Origin: Lepas anatifera
Taxonomy: Eukaryota; Arthropoda; Thecostraca; Lepadidae
Reading direction: 5' to 3'
DNA: 64,000 nt
Assembly: GCA_034440635.1 (NCBI GenBank)
Contig: JAOTON010000385.1
Location: forward strand, 3,130,501 to 3,194,500
Of this stretch, positions 24,547 through 36,728 are shown piece after piece; within the stretch, counting starts at the first letter, position 1; the number at the start of each line of letters is the position of its first letter. A program made the translations under genes and the position numbers. A model generated the notes under the pieces. The model had not been told where the DNA came from, searched no databases, and was given only the letters and a program-made list of their open reading frames with translations.

Positions 24547-26739
24547 GGCTAATAACACAATTATCAACAGCCGTTAACACCAAAAGCACCCGCGCATACC
24601 AGAATCTGTCGGGAACACCCTGAAATTCCCCTTCGGTTGAAACGTCACCACGGCTGCGGCGTTTGAACACCCCTTCAGAGACTGCCCGCCGGAATTCTGT
24701 CAACGGAGTCTGTTTGCGCGAGAGAGCAAACAGGGAGAGCCGAGCAGGGAGTTTGGCCTGCGGAGGGATCGCGACCGCTCGGACCAACACCCCGACACGC
24801 TCGCATTGATCAGGGCAGCGGCGCGCCGGGGCCGAAACCACCGCACCACCTGCGGTGCCCATTCCGCGCGACTGAGAGTGAGCGTGCGTTAGTGTACCAA
24901 TCCTATCGCACTGGGACCAATTCAGGTGTACCACGTCGGCTTTTTAATACGGTACATCGTGGATATGCATGCTATGTGTTCAATATAGGCAAGTCCAGGT
25001 TTGAATGGAATGAAATATGTATTTGGTAGAGGCAGAAGTCGGCGCACCAATAATAAAAAATCACGAATAAGGAAATTCTGCAATAATGCTCGTAAAGATC
25101 AGGGGTGTAAAGGCGGTCTTCTGGGCCATTGGTCTCGGGTCCTAATCCCGGGAGTCCACCTTCCTGTACCCTCATCCATCCTTATCCTTGCCGTCTCCTG
25201 CCATATTTTTCATTGTTCCATGCTCATTGCGACGGCACTTGAAAAGCCACTACCTGTGTGGAAGTGTTCGCAGCTAATACAAAAAAATACAAATACAGAT
25301 CTGCTAGCCTCAGCATAGGCTATAGCCCAGTCTGTCCGACGATGGCAGGCGGACGCCGAGGGTGGTTGGTGTGGCGACAGGAGAGGGCTGTCGACCTTCT
25401 GGAACTACTGGTGCTAGGATTACAGACGATATAAGACACGTCAAAGTGCCAAGAAGAAGATGAAACAGAATTGCAGCTATTGGAACCAAAATGACACGAA
25501 ATGACATCTACATTGTTTGGTCCAATTCGTGAAAGTGGTGCTATCTTAAACCTGGTTGAATCGAGGTCTTTTGGCTCAAATTTGCGATCTGACCTGAGAT
25601 AAACTGAACTTGGAATATTTGCAAACGTTGCAAAAAGAGCAGGAAAACTCAGACGGTGCTGTTCTCCCGTTTTTTTCAGCCATGCTGAGAATGTCTAACA
25701 CGGGTTTGATATGGCTACCATAACGGCAATAAATATGCAATTCAGCGTAATTCTATCGCCAAATCTTGAAGTCGTTCATCATTATTTCTACACTATTTAA
25801 GTAGCCCGGCTGAAATCGATGTCGAGGGACCGAAGTAAACCCACGGGGTTATGTCACTTCTTCCGGGACCTGAGATGTGGCACCCGCGATCTCCCCTTGT
25901 GTCCTGAAATTCTACCGCTCCCGGTCTCATAAGCGGATCCGGGATTTTCGACCCGGGGGGGTGGAGCACTTCGGGAGTGGGGCAATATGGACAAGAGAGC
26001 GGCACATTTTTCGAGCGTGATGCCGCCAGAGCACACCGGGACACTAGGGTGTCCCAAAATACCACTTTTTCGTCTGTGCAAGCTTGCCGGTTGACACCGC
26101 ATTCTCCTTTGAGTTAATAATGAGCATACAAAATTTTGAATCGGTGATTTGAGGTTTGGTCCCCCGCCCTCCCCTAAAACTGATAAAAATTGAAAACCGT
26201 TGTATTGGCTTGAAAATGGGTTCATTTGAAAGCTTATGACAGAACAAAACCTATTTTCATCATAAAAATTGATTTAAAACCACTTCGTGATGCTTTTATA
26301 GAGCTAAGAAGTTTCGAATTGCGAGAACACTGGCCAGAGGCGGATCCGATAAAAAATTTTTGGGGGGTAGCCCGGGAAATATGGGGAAAATTATTGTGTC
26401 TTTTTCAGGAAAATGGACCAGAATGGGCCACAGTGAGTACAACTTAACTGCTTTCAAGGGCATAGCTGGATTGGTTTTCCCTGGGACTGTCAGTGGCATG
26501 GAAAGCGGGCGTTCATTGCACAAATATGATTGTTTCATTTTTTCGCAACCGATCGGTGCAGTCAAAACAACACACCATATCATCAAGCCAATGGCTTTAA
26601 TGTGTTTATTCGGAAGCCCATGAATGGGGAAGGAAACTTGTTCCCAGACAAAATGTTGTTAGACTACTCCTTCTAGTTCTATATTCATATGTTTGCACCT
26701 GCACGTCATCCAGCTCTTTTTTCGAGATTCGGCGGGTGG
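24547..26739. other. No gene called
   Basis: GC-rich 24640-24880 has an open minus frame (140 codons) without a known domain. A lone CAGAGGCGGATCCG at 26335-26350 resembles a hAT-like MITE end, but no partner was found. Confidence 0.4.
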
Positions 26740-27400
26740 AGACGGTGTGCGCAGGCTACTGTCACGTTCCGAGCCCTCATGTCACCTTCACGGGCAACAT
26801 CGCTGTAGTCCGTGATGTATTTCACCGATCGTTCCGCGCTGTCGTTTGTGACTGCTAGATTTTCCATGAAAGCGTTCATACTGATGAAGTCTGCATCACT
26901 CGCCGATTCCTAGGTGGTACCCACTGGTTGCTGACGTTCATCCACCTGAATGCCAGCCAGAAGTGCGGTCGGACGAAGTCACAGAGCCTTTGCACCACTT
27001 GTCAGCTTATCTGCGCCTGACAACTTCGGCTTTCCCGGTGCCAATGTTCCTGGCTGTGTGGCTGTCAGGGAGTGCAGTAGCTACCTCTGCATTTTCATCT
27101 GTTAACACACCCTCACCAAACAACCAGAGAACGACGTTTTCCCCGTGAGATGCCACGGTTGGCGCATGATAGAGCACTGTGTGGCTTCGCAGCGTTTGGT
27201 AACTGCCCTGAATAGGTCTTTATGTCCTGGAACAGCCTGAGGTCAAGCCGTGGAGTTCCCACAGTCAGTAGGGCCTGCAAAAAGTATGGGTCATGATAGA
27301 GGGTGATTAGCTCTGCAATCTGCTTGACTTGAAGGTGCTCGGCGGGGGCCATGGAGAGCTTGTCGAAGAGCATCGCCAGAAAAACACCAACAAAGAACAG
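26740..27400 (-). pseudogene. Degenerate coding remnant of an unnamed multi-copy gene or element
   Basis: The minus strand has a clean 60-residue stretch (27373 to about 27190: MLFDKLSMAPAEHLQVKQI, then ELITLYHDPYFLQALL). After a frame change it gives LFGEGVLTDENAEVATALP, and after a stop FMENLAVTNDSAERSVKYI. The last motif (V-x-N-D-x-A-E-R-x-V-K) recalls uncharacterised multi-copy proteins of crustaceans and cnidarians that I cannot name. At least one frameshift and one stop interrupt the frame. I see no target duplication or inverted ends. A decayed mobile element or processed copy is most likely. The residue-level reading is sound; the family assignment is weak. Confidence 0.4.
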
Positions 27401-30400
27401 CGTGAGAAGAAAATATTTTATCTAATTTTAGGATTAGGCACCTGGTGTTGATTCAAGAAGAAACTGAAGTCCTCTTGCGAAGAAGGATTGTTGTTAGCCC
27501 TCATGATCATATGCAGGTTCCCTATGAACTCGTCACTGTTACCACGAAAAGAAAAAACCGACTGCCATGAGCTGGCAATGAAATGAATAGAACTGGAGCT
27601 GAAATGCAAGTGTTTCCCGATTCAGATTTCAGTATTGCTTGAACCACACGTCTAGCGTATGCATGACACCTTCTGACAGCTGTTGTAAACAGTACTGCAG
27701 GGCACTCGAACGGTGACTTATATTGCCTGGACCTCTAAAGCGATCTGTCCAGCTAGGTAGTGCTTCGTTGCACTAGGCTCTTGTATGCAGAGGGCTCGGT
27801 ACCTATGGAGGATTTTGCGCTTGGTCGGTAGCTGATTGGCCGGCAGTTGAAGGGATTTACTAACAAAGTCATCTCATCGTTTCAATTGATCCCTGAAATA
27901 CTTCAGAGGTCAGCCAGCATGTTTTTTTCCGTCGTTGACTTGTCTCTTCTTCATCATTGGATCTTTTCTTGGAGTATGATGAAGGCACCGTACAATTTGC
28001 TTCAGGTAGACTGCTTCAACATTAAATGCAAATTACTCATGACACGACAACTCGGTAAAGGAACGAAAACATGGAATATGTATTCTAACGGTCACAATGG
28101 TACCATGCACTTATATCTGCCATGGGTGGAAATCCGGGGGGGTTGGGAGGTCAGGACCGCCCTGGTTTTTGGGTCTCCCATAGGCTTTGTATAGGACTTG
28201 TATATATTTAGCACATTATTTACTAGGCTGGAGGAAGCATATCAGTCCAGGTAAAAAAGCCAGGTCAAGCAACCTACACAGCAAGCTATAAATTACAAGG
28301 GGCAAAGCTTGTTAAATTTTGATAGGATGCAAATTTAAGACGCATCGCGTCCCGAGGGCGCCGACTAACGGTTAGCTAACATTATTTTGCCTCGCACCCT
28401 TTGCACCAGTGATGTCGGGTCATGGGTCAGTTCCGTGCAACTTGCATAATTGGCCCACGGAGAAATTCAGAAGTGCCCGTTCTTCATGAAAGAAGAGCCA
28501 GGGTCAGTTTAAGTCATGAATATTTGAAGATTCAGGATTCAGTCCCAAAAGTGCAAAATTGAAATCAAAACTTTGGAATAGTGAGCCATTTTCGAAGTGC
28601 TCAAATTCCTGCCGGCGTTCATCATACGGAGGGGAAGGGGAATTTTGTTATTTGTTGACTGGAAATGGTAGTGCTCTGGTGTTCATGACATACGAGTATG
28701 TACAGACGTAAGAGGTGCACTGGATGTCACTGCAAGACCGGGAATGACCTATAACTCAGATTAAGTTATGAAAAAAGCTCAGACGCTTCGGAATGAGGAT
28801 GTTGGCAAAAAAGCAGACATATAAGTAGCAAATTTTCAATAACTAACAAATCTAAAACGGATAAGCTCGGTAGAAGTAGCACTTCAGTCACCGATTTAAC
28901 GGTTCCCGGCTTGTGGGCAAAAAACACGGACTCTCTCCGAGTACCGGGACAGTGAAAAATGAGGCTCTGCGTTTTCTACTGCAGCGAACTAGAAGACGTG
29001 TGTTCTCCTTCCGGGCTGTTTTGATGGGTTGAACTTTACCTTCTACGCTAGTATGGCAGAATTCAACGCCGGACTTGTTATACATTGGCATTCTCTGGTC
29101 TGGGCCTCAACAATAACCTTTTACGCACACAATGCTGCTATTCAATCCCGAGTACATATTGAGGACGAAGCAAAGGATGAATATTTCTATGGTGGGATGA
29201 ATATTCTGCCTTAGGGATCACCATATAAGTTAGCGAGGCACTCAATATCCTGTCATATTGGAAGTTCCAGCGCTGCCAGCAGCCTCGCGTAGGAAATAAA
29301 GCTAGAAGTCTCATCGCAGAGTTGAATTCTGTGTACGGATGTCGTGCCCTGGTGCCTTGAAATGTCTCTTTTATATGTATGTTTAATCTATCTAAATTCA
29401 GCTCACCTCAGTTGCATTGCTAATAGAGAAGAGGGTAATGATTTTACAATGATTAAGTAACGTCATATAAAACTATAATCTAGCCTTCATTGTCCTCATT
29501 TCTTCTACAAAGGTACACTATAGTTTCACTAATGGACTGCCAACATGGAACATGTCCTAGTGGAATACTCAATCGTCTAGTTATCGCTCCGAAAGAAAGA
29601 CACTGTCTGCAGCAACGAGGCCTCGTGACTTCCTGCACGTCCCCAGTGCTGTTCATGCCCAAGAGGGCACCGCTTGGGCGGTCATTTCCACCGCGAACCA
29701 AATGTGAGCCTAGCGCCAGCTCTACCCCTGGCGCTAATGTGGCCAAGAAGGCCCTGGCCGTATTTCGCACATGTATCTCAGCGTGCAATGGAACAGCCCG
29801 GGCCAATGAGGAGTAATTCATTGTTAAACGGCCCATTTCCTGCAGGAGACCTTGGCTGGCGGACTAGCGAATAATCAGAATATGTTGGTGGCTGGAGTCC
29901 GATGGAACGACCAGATCTATCACAACTAACCCCCCACGAGGAGAGGTAAGGGGAGGAGGAGGAGGGGGGGGCTCTGAGAGCTTCCGGACTCACATTGGGG
30001 CCATCCTTTCAGACTGACCGTGAAAGGTAGTTTTGACGTATGGTATGATTTTTTCCGCAAGTTTGTCCCAGTTTGTCTTACGATGGCAGCAAGAACTAAT
30101 CAATGCGCCCTGATATTAAGCAAGTTTACTGGATGCAGCAAAACGCAGGGCATGTGATAACAATGCAGGCTGCGAAGTGGTCGCTGAGGATTATACCGAC
30201 ACGTTTATTGTAATAAAATAATACGCATGAGACACTGAGTTTAAAATCAGGAGTTGCCAAGTCGCCCGGAAACCTTCTTTTTACTTTTCATAAACGAGAA
30301 AAGGACCATTCCATCTACTATTACTCCCACAGAATTTGTCGTTTCCACTCTGGATCGAGTTCATCATCTTGTCAGAAGTTGACTGAAAGTTAGCGTCGGG

Positions 30401-32971
30401 CAGCGGACTATGCCCAGGTGAAGTCGCTAACTAGGTAGACAAACCTATGCTTTTCTGCTTCCATTTGGACCGTATCAGCTCGCTACTCTGCTGGCCTCTG
30501 CTGAGCATCTAAGTTGATGACCTTTCCTCCTCATAACCAGGGATCAGTGCTACTACAGGATACAGCAGCTACAGGATACTGCTCTAGGACTGACATGCTG
30601 GATCAATGGTGAGATGCACCGAATCTCTAGTAACTTTCTAATTTAAAATTGGCCCTCGTGACAAGCTGTGCTCTGAGACTTCTGCAATAGACCAAAAGAT
30701 GAATCAACAAAGGCAAGACGGAAAACTCCTGGGAAACCCGCCGGTGAGACGCTAGAGAGCACGGAGCGGAAAACAGGAAGAGAATTACGAAACGGGGGAG
30801 ATGACATTTACCAGGTGTCATTCGGAACGGAACGGAGCCAATGCTTTTGCTTGAAAAGCCACAACAAGGGCACTCAATCGGGACGGGACGGGCTGCTGAT
30901 TGGATGTATTTTTTTCGGGACGGGACTAAAAGGTTCAGACCCAAGTGGGACAATATACGGACGGTGCTGAAATGCCGTCTAATGCCGGCTTATGATTGTC
31001 GCCCGTGGCTCTGCATGGAAACGAAGTGGTTGTAAGCACAGTCACCTCAGGTAGCCTGGGCAGGCTGGATGAAGGTTTAACAGGCTTATGGCATCGCTAG
31101 TGTTAGTTTTTGGGCTCAACTTAGCCCGCGATGCAGCAAACATAAGGGCGAAAAATCCCCTAGTAGGAGGCCCGAAGTCGTCGAAAGTGAGGGGACGGGG
31201 GGCCCCACCTATCATGTTTCGTATTTTCTGGCATTGGAAGTACTGCCAATTTCGTTGTGGGTGAACCTCCTTGATACTGACACGCGGTTTCGGCGTCGCT
31301 TCCCATACCCCCTCCCAGGTGGTCTGCAGTGCGGAGTCCGCTGCCCCCCCCCGCCTCAGTAAAAACCCGTGGCGAAGCCTCTCACAAAGACCAGAGAACT
31401 TTTCCAACACGATTGCATGTTTCAGAAAAGCTACCATAGGATCTCATCCAGGCATATTATCCGAGGTAAATCAATAGAAGCTTGGAATTAATACTCTACA
31501 AAAACACCATAAGATCAAACAGCTCTAATCACACGTAAAGTTCAGATGCTTATTAGAAAAGTCCTTGATCACAGCGACAGTCAATTTTGAGTTTTATGCG
31601 AGTTTTCTTTTCCATCCAACCCCGCGATTGTTCATAATCGATACTGATTCGTGTGAAAACAACCCACCAACTACTACAGCAGAAGACATGTCTGTTGGAT
31701 AACTTGATACATTTCATGATATCAGGAATTATTTGAATCATGCCAAAAAAGTTTGAATCTTAAATATTGACGAGCGCTGCCAAGAAAATAATTTTACCAG
31801 TAAGAGTGAGTGAAATTGTTTTATTCAACTCCTTAGCAGCATATGAAAAATATTGTCCTTATGTACCGTAGGTACTTTTATTACACGAATACAAAATGTC
31901 AGAAAAATTGAAAATGCACTTGAAGAAAAATAAAAACCATCACAGTCATATAATATAACATATGACGTGCTAAATAGGTAACTATAACCCCTCCCCTCCA
32001 CATAGAATGTTAATAATTCACCCAATAAAATTTTTCTCATTTAAACACAGTTTCAGTGGCCTATATGTCTCCCCAACTTAAATATTCGGCATTAGCAGAT
32101 TGGCTAAATGCAGCATGTGCGGAGATGTTCACGTTAGGGAGGCACATAGACTAGTAAAATTGGCTTGTAATGAGCATCATCTGAGTGATGTGAATTCTCC
32201 GAAAAACTGAACTTGAGGACCTTTCTCGGGCTACACATAACTTACCCGTCAGAAGAACAATCAGCTAGCAATACTATCTGCTCAAAAATTTTGGTGAGAA
32301 AAATGACGAGCACCCGGATAAAAATTTCGGAATCAATAACAATTTGTCAACCCATAAAGTCGGCAACAACCTAAGAATTGGAACAGGGTGTGTGTATGTG
32401 TTTGATGGGGAGGCAGGGGCTTGGTTCCCCTACTTTTCATAAAGGAATGAGCGATTTCAGCCAAATTTGGAAATTCGTAATCAGCAAGTGCGAAAGGCAA
32501 AAATTGGGCTAAAGCCCAATAAGTTTTTGGTTTCACAGTCAGCAGTTAGAGATTGACCGGCGCCTCACACTTTTGCTGGAGGCGATGCCGACGGACAGCA
32601 ATGGAGCCCTAGAGCACGCACATTTCAACTGAATGTAGGTTCACAGTTCTAAGAGGTAGTGAGTGTTTGGGCACCTCATGAATCTCAATGCCATTCAGAT
32701 GGGCCCGCTGAGTAAGGACGCCATAAAAGTGGCGCCGGCTGTTCTTAAGTTGTAATAACGCCCCGGGGAGTGGGTGATCCCCATTAAGCGCAGCACCCCT
32801 GACGGATGTGGTGGCAGGCCATTTCACGTCAGCACGGTCTAGGAAACTGCAGCATACTACGTAAGATTCATGCCTTTTAGCTTGGTCTTATCCCACTATC
32901 AGCGGGACACTTATAACTGAGTACTCTGATCATCTATGCACCATGGACTTGCTATAACTTCATCTGCAACA
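27401..32971. other. No gene recognised; region where the 3' exons of the RhoGEF might lie
   Basis: I searched the minus strand for exons continuing the PH domain from phase 0 after SKK and found none I could defend. Open minus frames at 29480-29836, 31042-31437 and 32609-32827 look partly coding-like by eye but carry no PH or other known motif. Confidence 0.35.
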
Positions 32972-33482
32972 CTAACCCGGTGTCCTAACCAAACGGTCGC
33001 CGACGATTGGCGACCGTCGGCGACCGTCGGTGTCAGTTGCAGAGCGGTAATTTTGGAGGTTTGGCCGACAGAGGAAAGGTTAAGCTTTGGTAGCAATCTG
33101 GTAGCTCAAGTTGCGACGAACTGTTGTTTACCAACAATCAAAACTTACCTGGCATCAAGAACTATTAAAAGAACGATTTAGGAGAAAAAGCTAATCATGT
33201 CCAGTTTTCATAGATTTTTCAGCATGAACTCCAATTTGAATTATTAATTTAAAACATGTATTACATTTAATGACTAAAAACAACAGCAAATAACACGGAT
33301 ATCGGCTTCTGACGCAGACCATCGGCGTCAAAAGTTGGACATTGTTCAACTTTTGCTGCGACGCGTTGCAACGTAGTGAGACGCGTTGCGTCAGTGCGTT
33401 TTGTGTCCTGACCGAAATCCCGGTCGTTGCGGCAGATCAACGGCGTGCGACGCGTTGCGTCTTGGTTAGGACACCGGGTTAG
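32972..33482. mobile_element. DNA transposon relic with perfect 21-bp inverted ends
   Basis: The left end CTAACCCGGTGTCCTAACCA (plus one base) at 32972-32992 is the exact complement of 33462-33482. The 511-bp element carries clustered subterminal repeats: CGACCGTCGG twice near the left end, and GACGCGTTGC repeated four times near the right end. These look like transposase binding sites. A small hairpin, CAAAAGTTG..CAACTTTTG, lies near 33330-33355. No target duplication is obvious and no transposase frame is present. Superfamily undecided. Confidence 0.85.
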
Positions 33483-33952
33483 AGTTTCCAGTTGGAATCA
33501 AAACACAGTGTATATATTTGGGTGTTTAGCAGGGTACTATTGTCCACAACATTTCACATAATCTTAATAATTGTATATGAGTGCACCAACAGCTGCTGGC
33601 TTTTGCCTACCTTTCTTAAATTGTTGCATAAATCATGCCACCAAATTTGACAGAGCCATCACAATATCCAACTTCCGAGACTAGCTAGGTAGCAGGATGC
33701 TAGAACTGCGTAGCCATCCGTCACCCGTTGGTGATTGAGCGACCTTTTACAAAATGTCCCATAATTTAACTCATTTAAGCTAAAGACACATATCCAGTTT
33801 CAACGTCACATCTAGCCTGTACCTGCTGCTCCTCACATTAGAGCAGCCTTTCTCATATCTGACACGTCCCACTTTAATATAACGAACATGCCGCTAGATA
33901 TCATATCCCAAAATCGTTCAATACCTATCGTCTGCCAGTCTCATGGACTCAC

Positions 33953-34248
33953 CTTTTTGCTCAGTCCTTTTTTCCTCCGCGTGATGAGAAGCATATCGTC
34001 GAAGAGTATGACGTGCATGTCCACCGGCTTGCCGGCATCCGCCAGCTGCAGCGGACCTTCCATGATGATCTGACGTCGAGGACTGACGATCAGCCTCTCA
34101 CAAGGCTGGCGCGCCAGCGCCGGGCGAAGAAACTCGGGTATGTACGCCTTCGGATCCAGCTCCATCACAGACGGCCAGACCAAGTTCCGCTGGATCTCCA
34201 ACAGACGCTCAAAGTTTTTCAGCCATTTCATTTTGTCGTCTAGTTCAC
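33953..34248 (-). CDS. RhoGEF exon J (end of DH domain, start of PH domain, residues 521-619)
   Basis: The exon is 296 nt. The acceptor is CTTCCCTGTTCAG before GTGAACTAGAC and the donor is GCAAAAAG before GTGAGTCC. The first two bases complete arginine 521. It encodes the last DH helix (ELDDKMKWLKNFERLLEIQ), a linker with VWPSVMELDPKAYIPEFLRP, then the first PH strands (IIMEGPLQLADAGKPVDM, HVILFDDMLLITRRKKG). It ends in phase 0 with SKK, in the basic loop where many PH domains bind phosphoinositides. The remaining PH strands and C-terminal helix must lie on further exons below 33953. Confidence 0.93.
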
Positions 34249-35631
34249 CTGAACAGGGAAGAGGAAGAACTAATTAGAAGCAATACAAATAGCTACGGAG
34301 CGCGTCTCCCTTCTCCAAAGGACAGCAAACAAAAAATAAGTACTCGACAAGTTCTTTCATATTTGGCTGAGAGCTATCCACGGATGTTACAGACTGAAAG
34401 TAATTTCTGAAGATGACTCTCGAAAGGCCGTGTTTCTAGAGAGCTATTGAAAACAAACCACTTCAGTTAAGCTTTGTTCGAAGTTTTAACGAATTCAGCC
34501 GTGAATGACACAACCAACGGTATAATAGAGTAAATTCTCGATTTTGATTAAAAGTCTGGCTCGGATAAGAGCAAACACGTTCAAGCTACGACGGAAGTAG
34601 ATGATCTTGAAAACTGAAAATGATTGAGCGTCAGAAATGTAGGAAGTGGCCGTACCACACTTAGGATATTGCATGACCACTGTAAGTGCGAAGCCAAATG
34701 ACGTTTTTCCCGTATCTTAAGGAGGACAAAAGAATCATTAACACTTTTAAAACTTTTCTTTACATTCCTAGCTCAAATATCAAATTTCAAAGAAAACTTT
34801 ATTGAATTCCATCTGTGGATTCAAAGACACATACACATTGCGAGCGTTTCGGCAACTTCTGGAATTGCACTAACGAAACTCTCTTCCGCATTTGCCCATG
34901 TAAGCTGTGCCTTAAAACGTATGTTGAGATCACCATACCACTCAGGCGCTCATGCTGTTCATTGTATAATGAAAAAGTTATGAGCAAAATGCTGCTTCAA
35001 AATTAAAATGTTTAGACCTCCCATAAGTCTCCGGAAGATTCCTACTCAAATTGGAAGATCGGGGATAAGAGAAAACATGTTACTGTCCTTTTGTTTTGCA
35101 TTCTCAGCCTCTATTACGGTACAGAGATATTCAAATGTCTAAAACGTCTATGACGCACTGAACACATTCAAACCTAGCTGGATTCAGGTTCAATTGAAGC
35201 TGGTGATTGTGTTCGGGGCTTTTGGGGGCTTTCAGGGTTTTTCCAGGTCATCATGGTATATTCTGAAAAATACTCGGCATGGAACATATTTGACCTATTT
35301 GACCCCGTTTGGCAGCGACGACCTTAGTATAGGCCAACGAAATATTGCTGTTAGATTTGTTTTATTCGACACAGGTTGTTGCATGCAAATAGTTAAATAA
35401 ATTGAGCCACTCCAACAGATCAAGTTCATGCCTTTACATGCACTTGTTCACAGGATAATACACACCAAGTGCAATCAGATGAAGTCGCAGCATAAGTTAA
35501 AAGTCTCATGAACACTGCTGTCTCGAAACCAATCGGAAACTGTCCAACCTCATACGAGAGGCTTCCGAGCGTTCCCCTATCGATCCTTACTTGTTATACA
35601 AGTAGCGTAATAGGGCCAGAGTGCGACTCAC

Positions 35632-35806
35632 GTAGCGAGTTCTCCTCGGTTTCGATAATGTTGCTGATGGTGTGTCTGTCGTCCTCACTCTCCGTCTTGT
35701 TCTGGATATCCCTCAGCATGAGCGGCACCTTCATGCTGTGCTGTACCGGCGCCACCAGCAGGTCGGTCAGCTGCAGCTTCTTACAGCGCGGGTCGCGGTT
35801 ACACCA
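35632..35806 (-). CDS. RhoGEF exon I (catalytic core of the DH domain, residues 463-520)
   Basis: The exon is 175 nt. The acceptor is CTGTTGGCAG before TGGTGTAAC and the donor is TCGCTAC before GTGAGTCG. It starts in phase 0 and ends after one base of an arginine codon. It encodes WCNRDPRCKK then LQLTDLLVAPVQHSMKVPL, the CR3 signature of RhoGEF domains (L-x-L-x-D-L-L-x-x-P-x-Q-R-x-x-x-Y-P-L-L-L). Here the usual QR-x-x-R/K-YPLLL reads QHSMKVPLML, so the canonical R and Y are H and V. PLEKHG relatives also vary at these positions, so I do not infer loss of activity. Confidence 0.93.
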
Positions 35807-35910
35807 CTGCCAACAGCATCCACGCGGCTGACAGCCTGACCTCCAACAGTGTCTTCACTCCCACTGTGAGATATGCGGATTGTGGACGAACACCCAATAC
35901 CACACATTGG

Positions 35911-36088
35911 GAGGATGTGGTGGCTTAGTGGATAGCACCCTAGTCTTCTAAGCCACTGTTCTCGGGTTCAAGTACCGGCGGAGCCTCTGAGTAAGTTGAT
36001 CTGATCCCCAAAATCACTTCCAACAGGGTGAGAGTTAGCGACGCCGTGTGACCCTGGCAGTTGGCGCGTCTTTAAACCCCAACAATTT
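35911..36088 (+). mobile_element. tRNA-derived SINE, copy 2
   Basis: The head GGTGGCTTAGTGGATAGCAC (A box region) and CGGGTTCAAGTACCGG (B box) resemble a tRNA. The body GAGTAAGTTGATCTGATCCC and onward and the tail TTTAAACCCCAACAAT match 20601-20775 in reverse. It lies about 100 bp upstream of RhoGEF exon I, on the opposite strand to the gene. Confidence 0.88.
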
Positions 36089-36605
36089 TATATTATGCAC
36101 TACAAGCATTAACGCTCACAAACATATGTCCGAATACCTTGCACGGCACCCCCGGTAAAAAATATCAGCTCCCTTAAAGGCGGGGTAAAGGAATCGCGAC
36201 ACTTTGGCGGGTGGCACCGTTTCGGCCTGATTAGAGCCATTTCGGCCAGAGGAGCGCCATTTCTCACATCGCGACATGCTTATATTTGTCTCCTGGAAGG
36301 CGGGAGCGACGCTTCAGAAGGGGGAGGGGGGCGATTTCAGGGGGCGACTGGGCGCATTGTGTGGGCGGCGAGTGCGCAGGTGGAGGGATGGCACCTGATC
36401 CTGCTCACCTGGCACCTGTTCGCTCGTGAACTCCTCCTATCAACTGCAAGAAACTTCGGTGCTTTTGAAAAAAGCATGGAAGAGACAACATTTGCTTCAT
36501 TTTGGAAGGCAACAGCCGGAGGTGTGAATTTCACTCTTCCTAGGGATACATCAGCACCCGCAATCATACATTTAGATTCTAAAATGTATTTGAATGCTTG
36601 TGCTG

Positions 36606-36619
36606 TCTCTCTCTCTCTC

Positions 36620-36696
<77 letters not shown>

Positions 36697-36728
36697 CTCT
36701 CTTCTCTCTCTCTCTCCCTCTCTCTCTC
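36606..36728. repeat. (CT)n microsatellite
   Basis: About 120 bp of CT repeat with occasional TTT and CCC interruptions. Ser-Leu and Arg-Glu frames across it are artefacts. Confidence 0.98.

Noticed and set aside
27847..28194. 115-codon plus-strand frame
   Set aside because: No recognisable domain, and its composition looks like translated non-coding DNA.
31042..31437. 131-codon minus frame ending at a GTGACT donor-like site, considered as the next RhoGEF exon
   Set aside because: It shows no PH-domain strands or terminal helix and no acceptor giving phase 0.
33610..33660. Segment before a GTAGGC donor, considered as the exon after J
   Set aside because: The only open frame (WLCQIWWHDLCNNLRK) does not resemble a PH domain.
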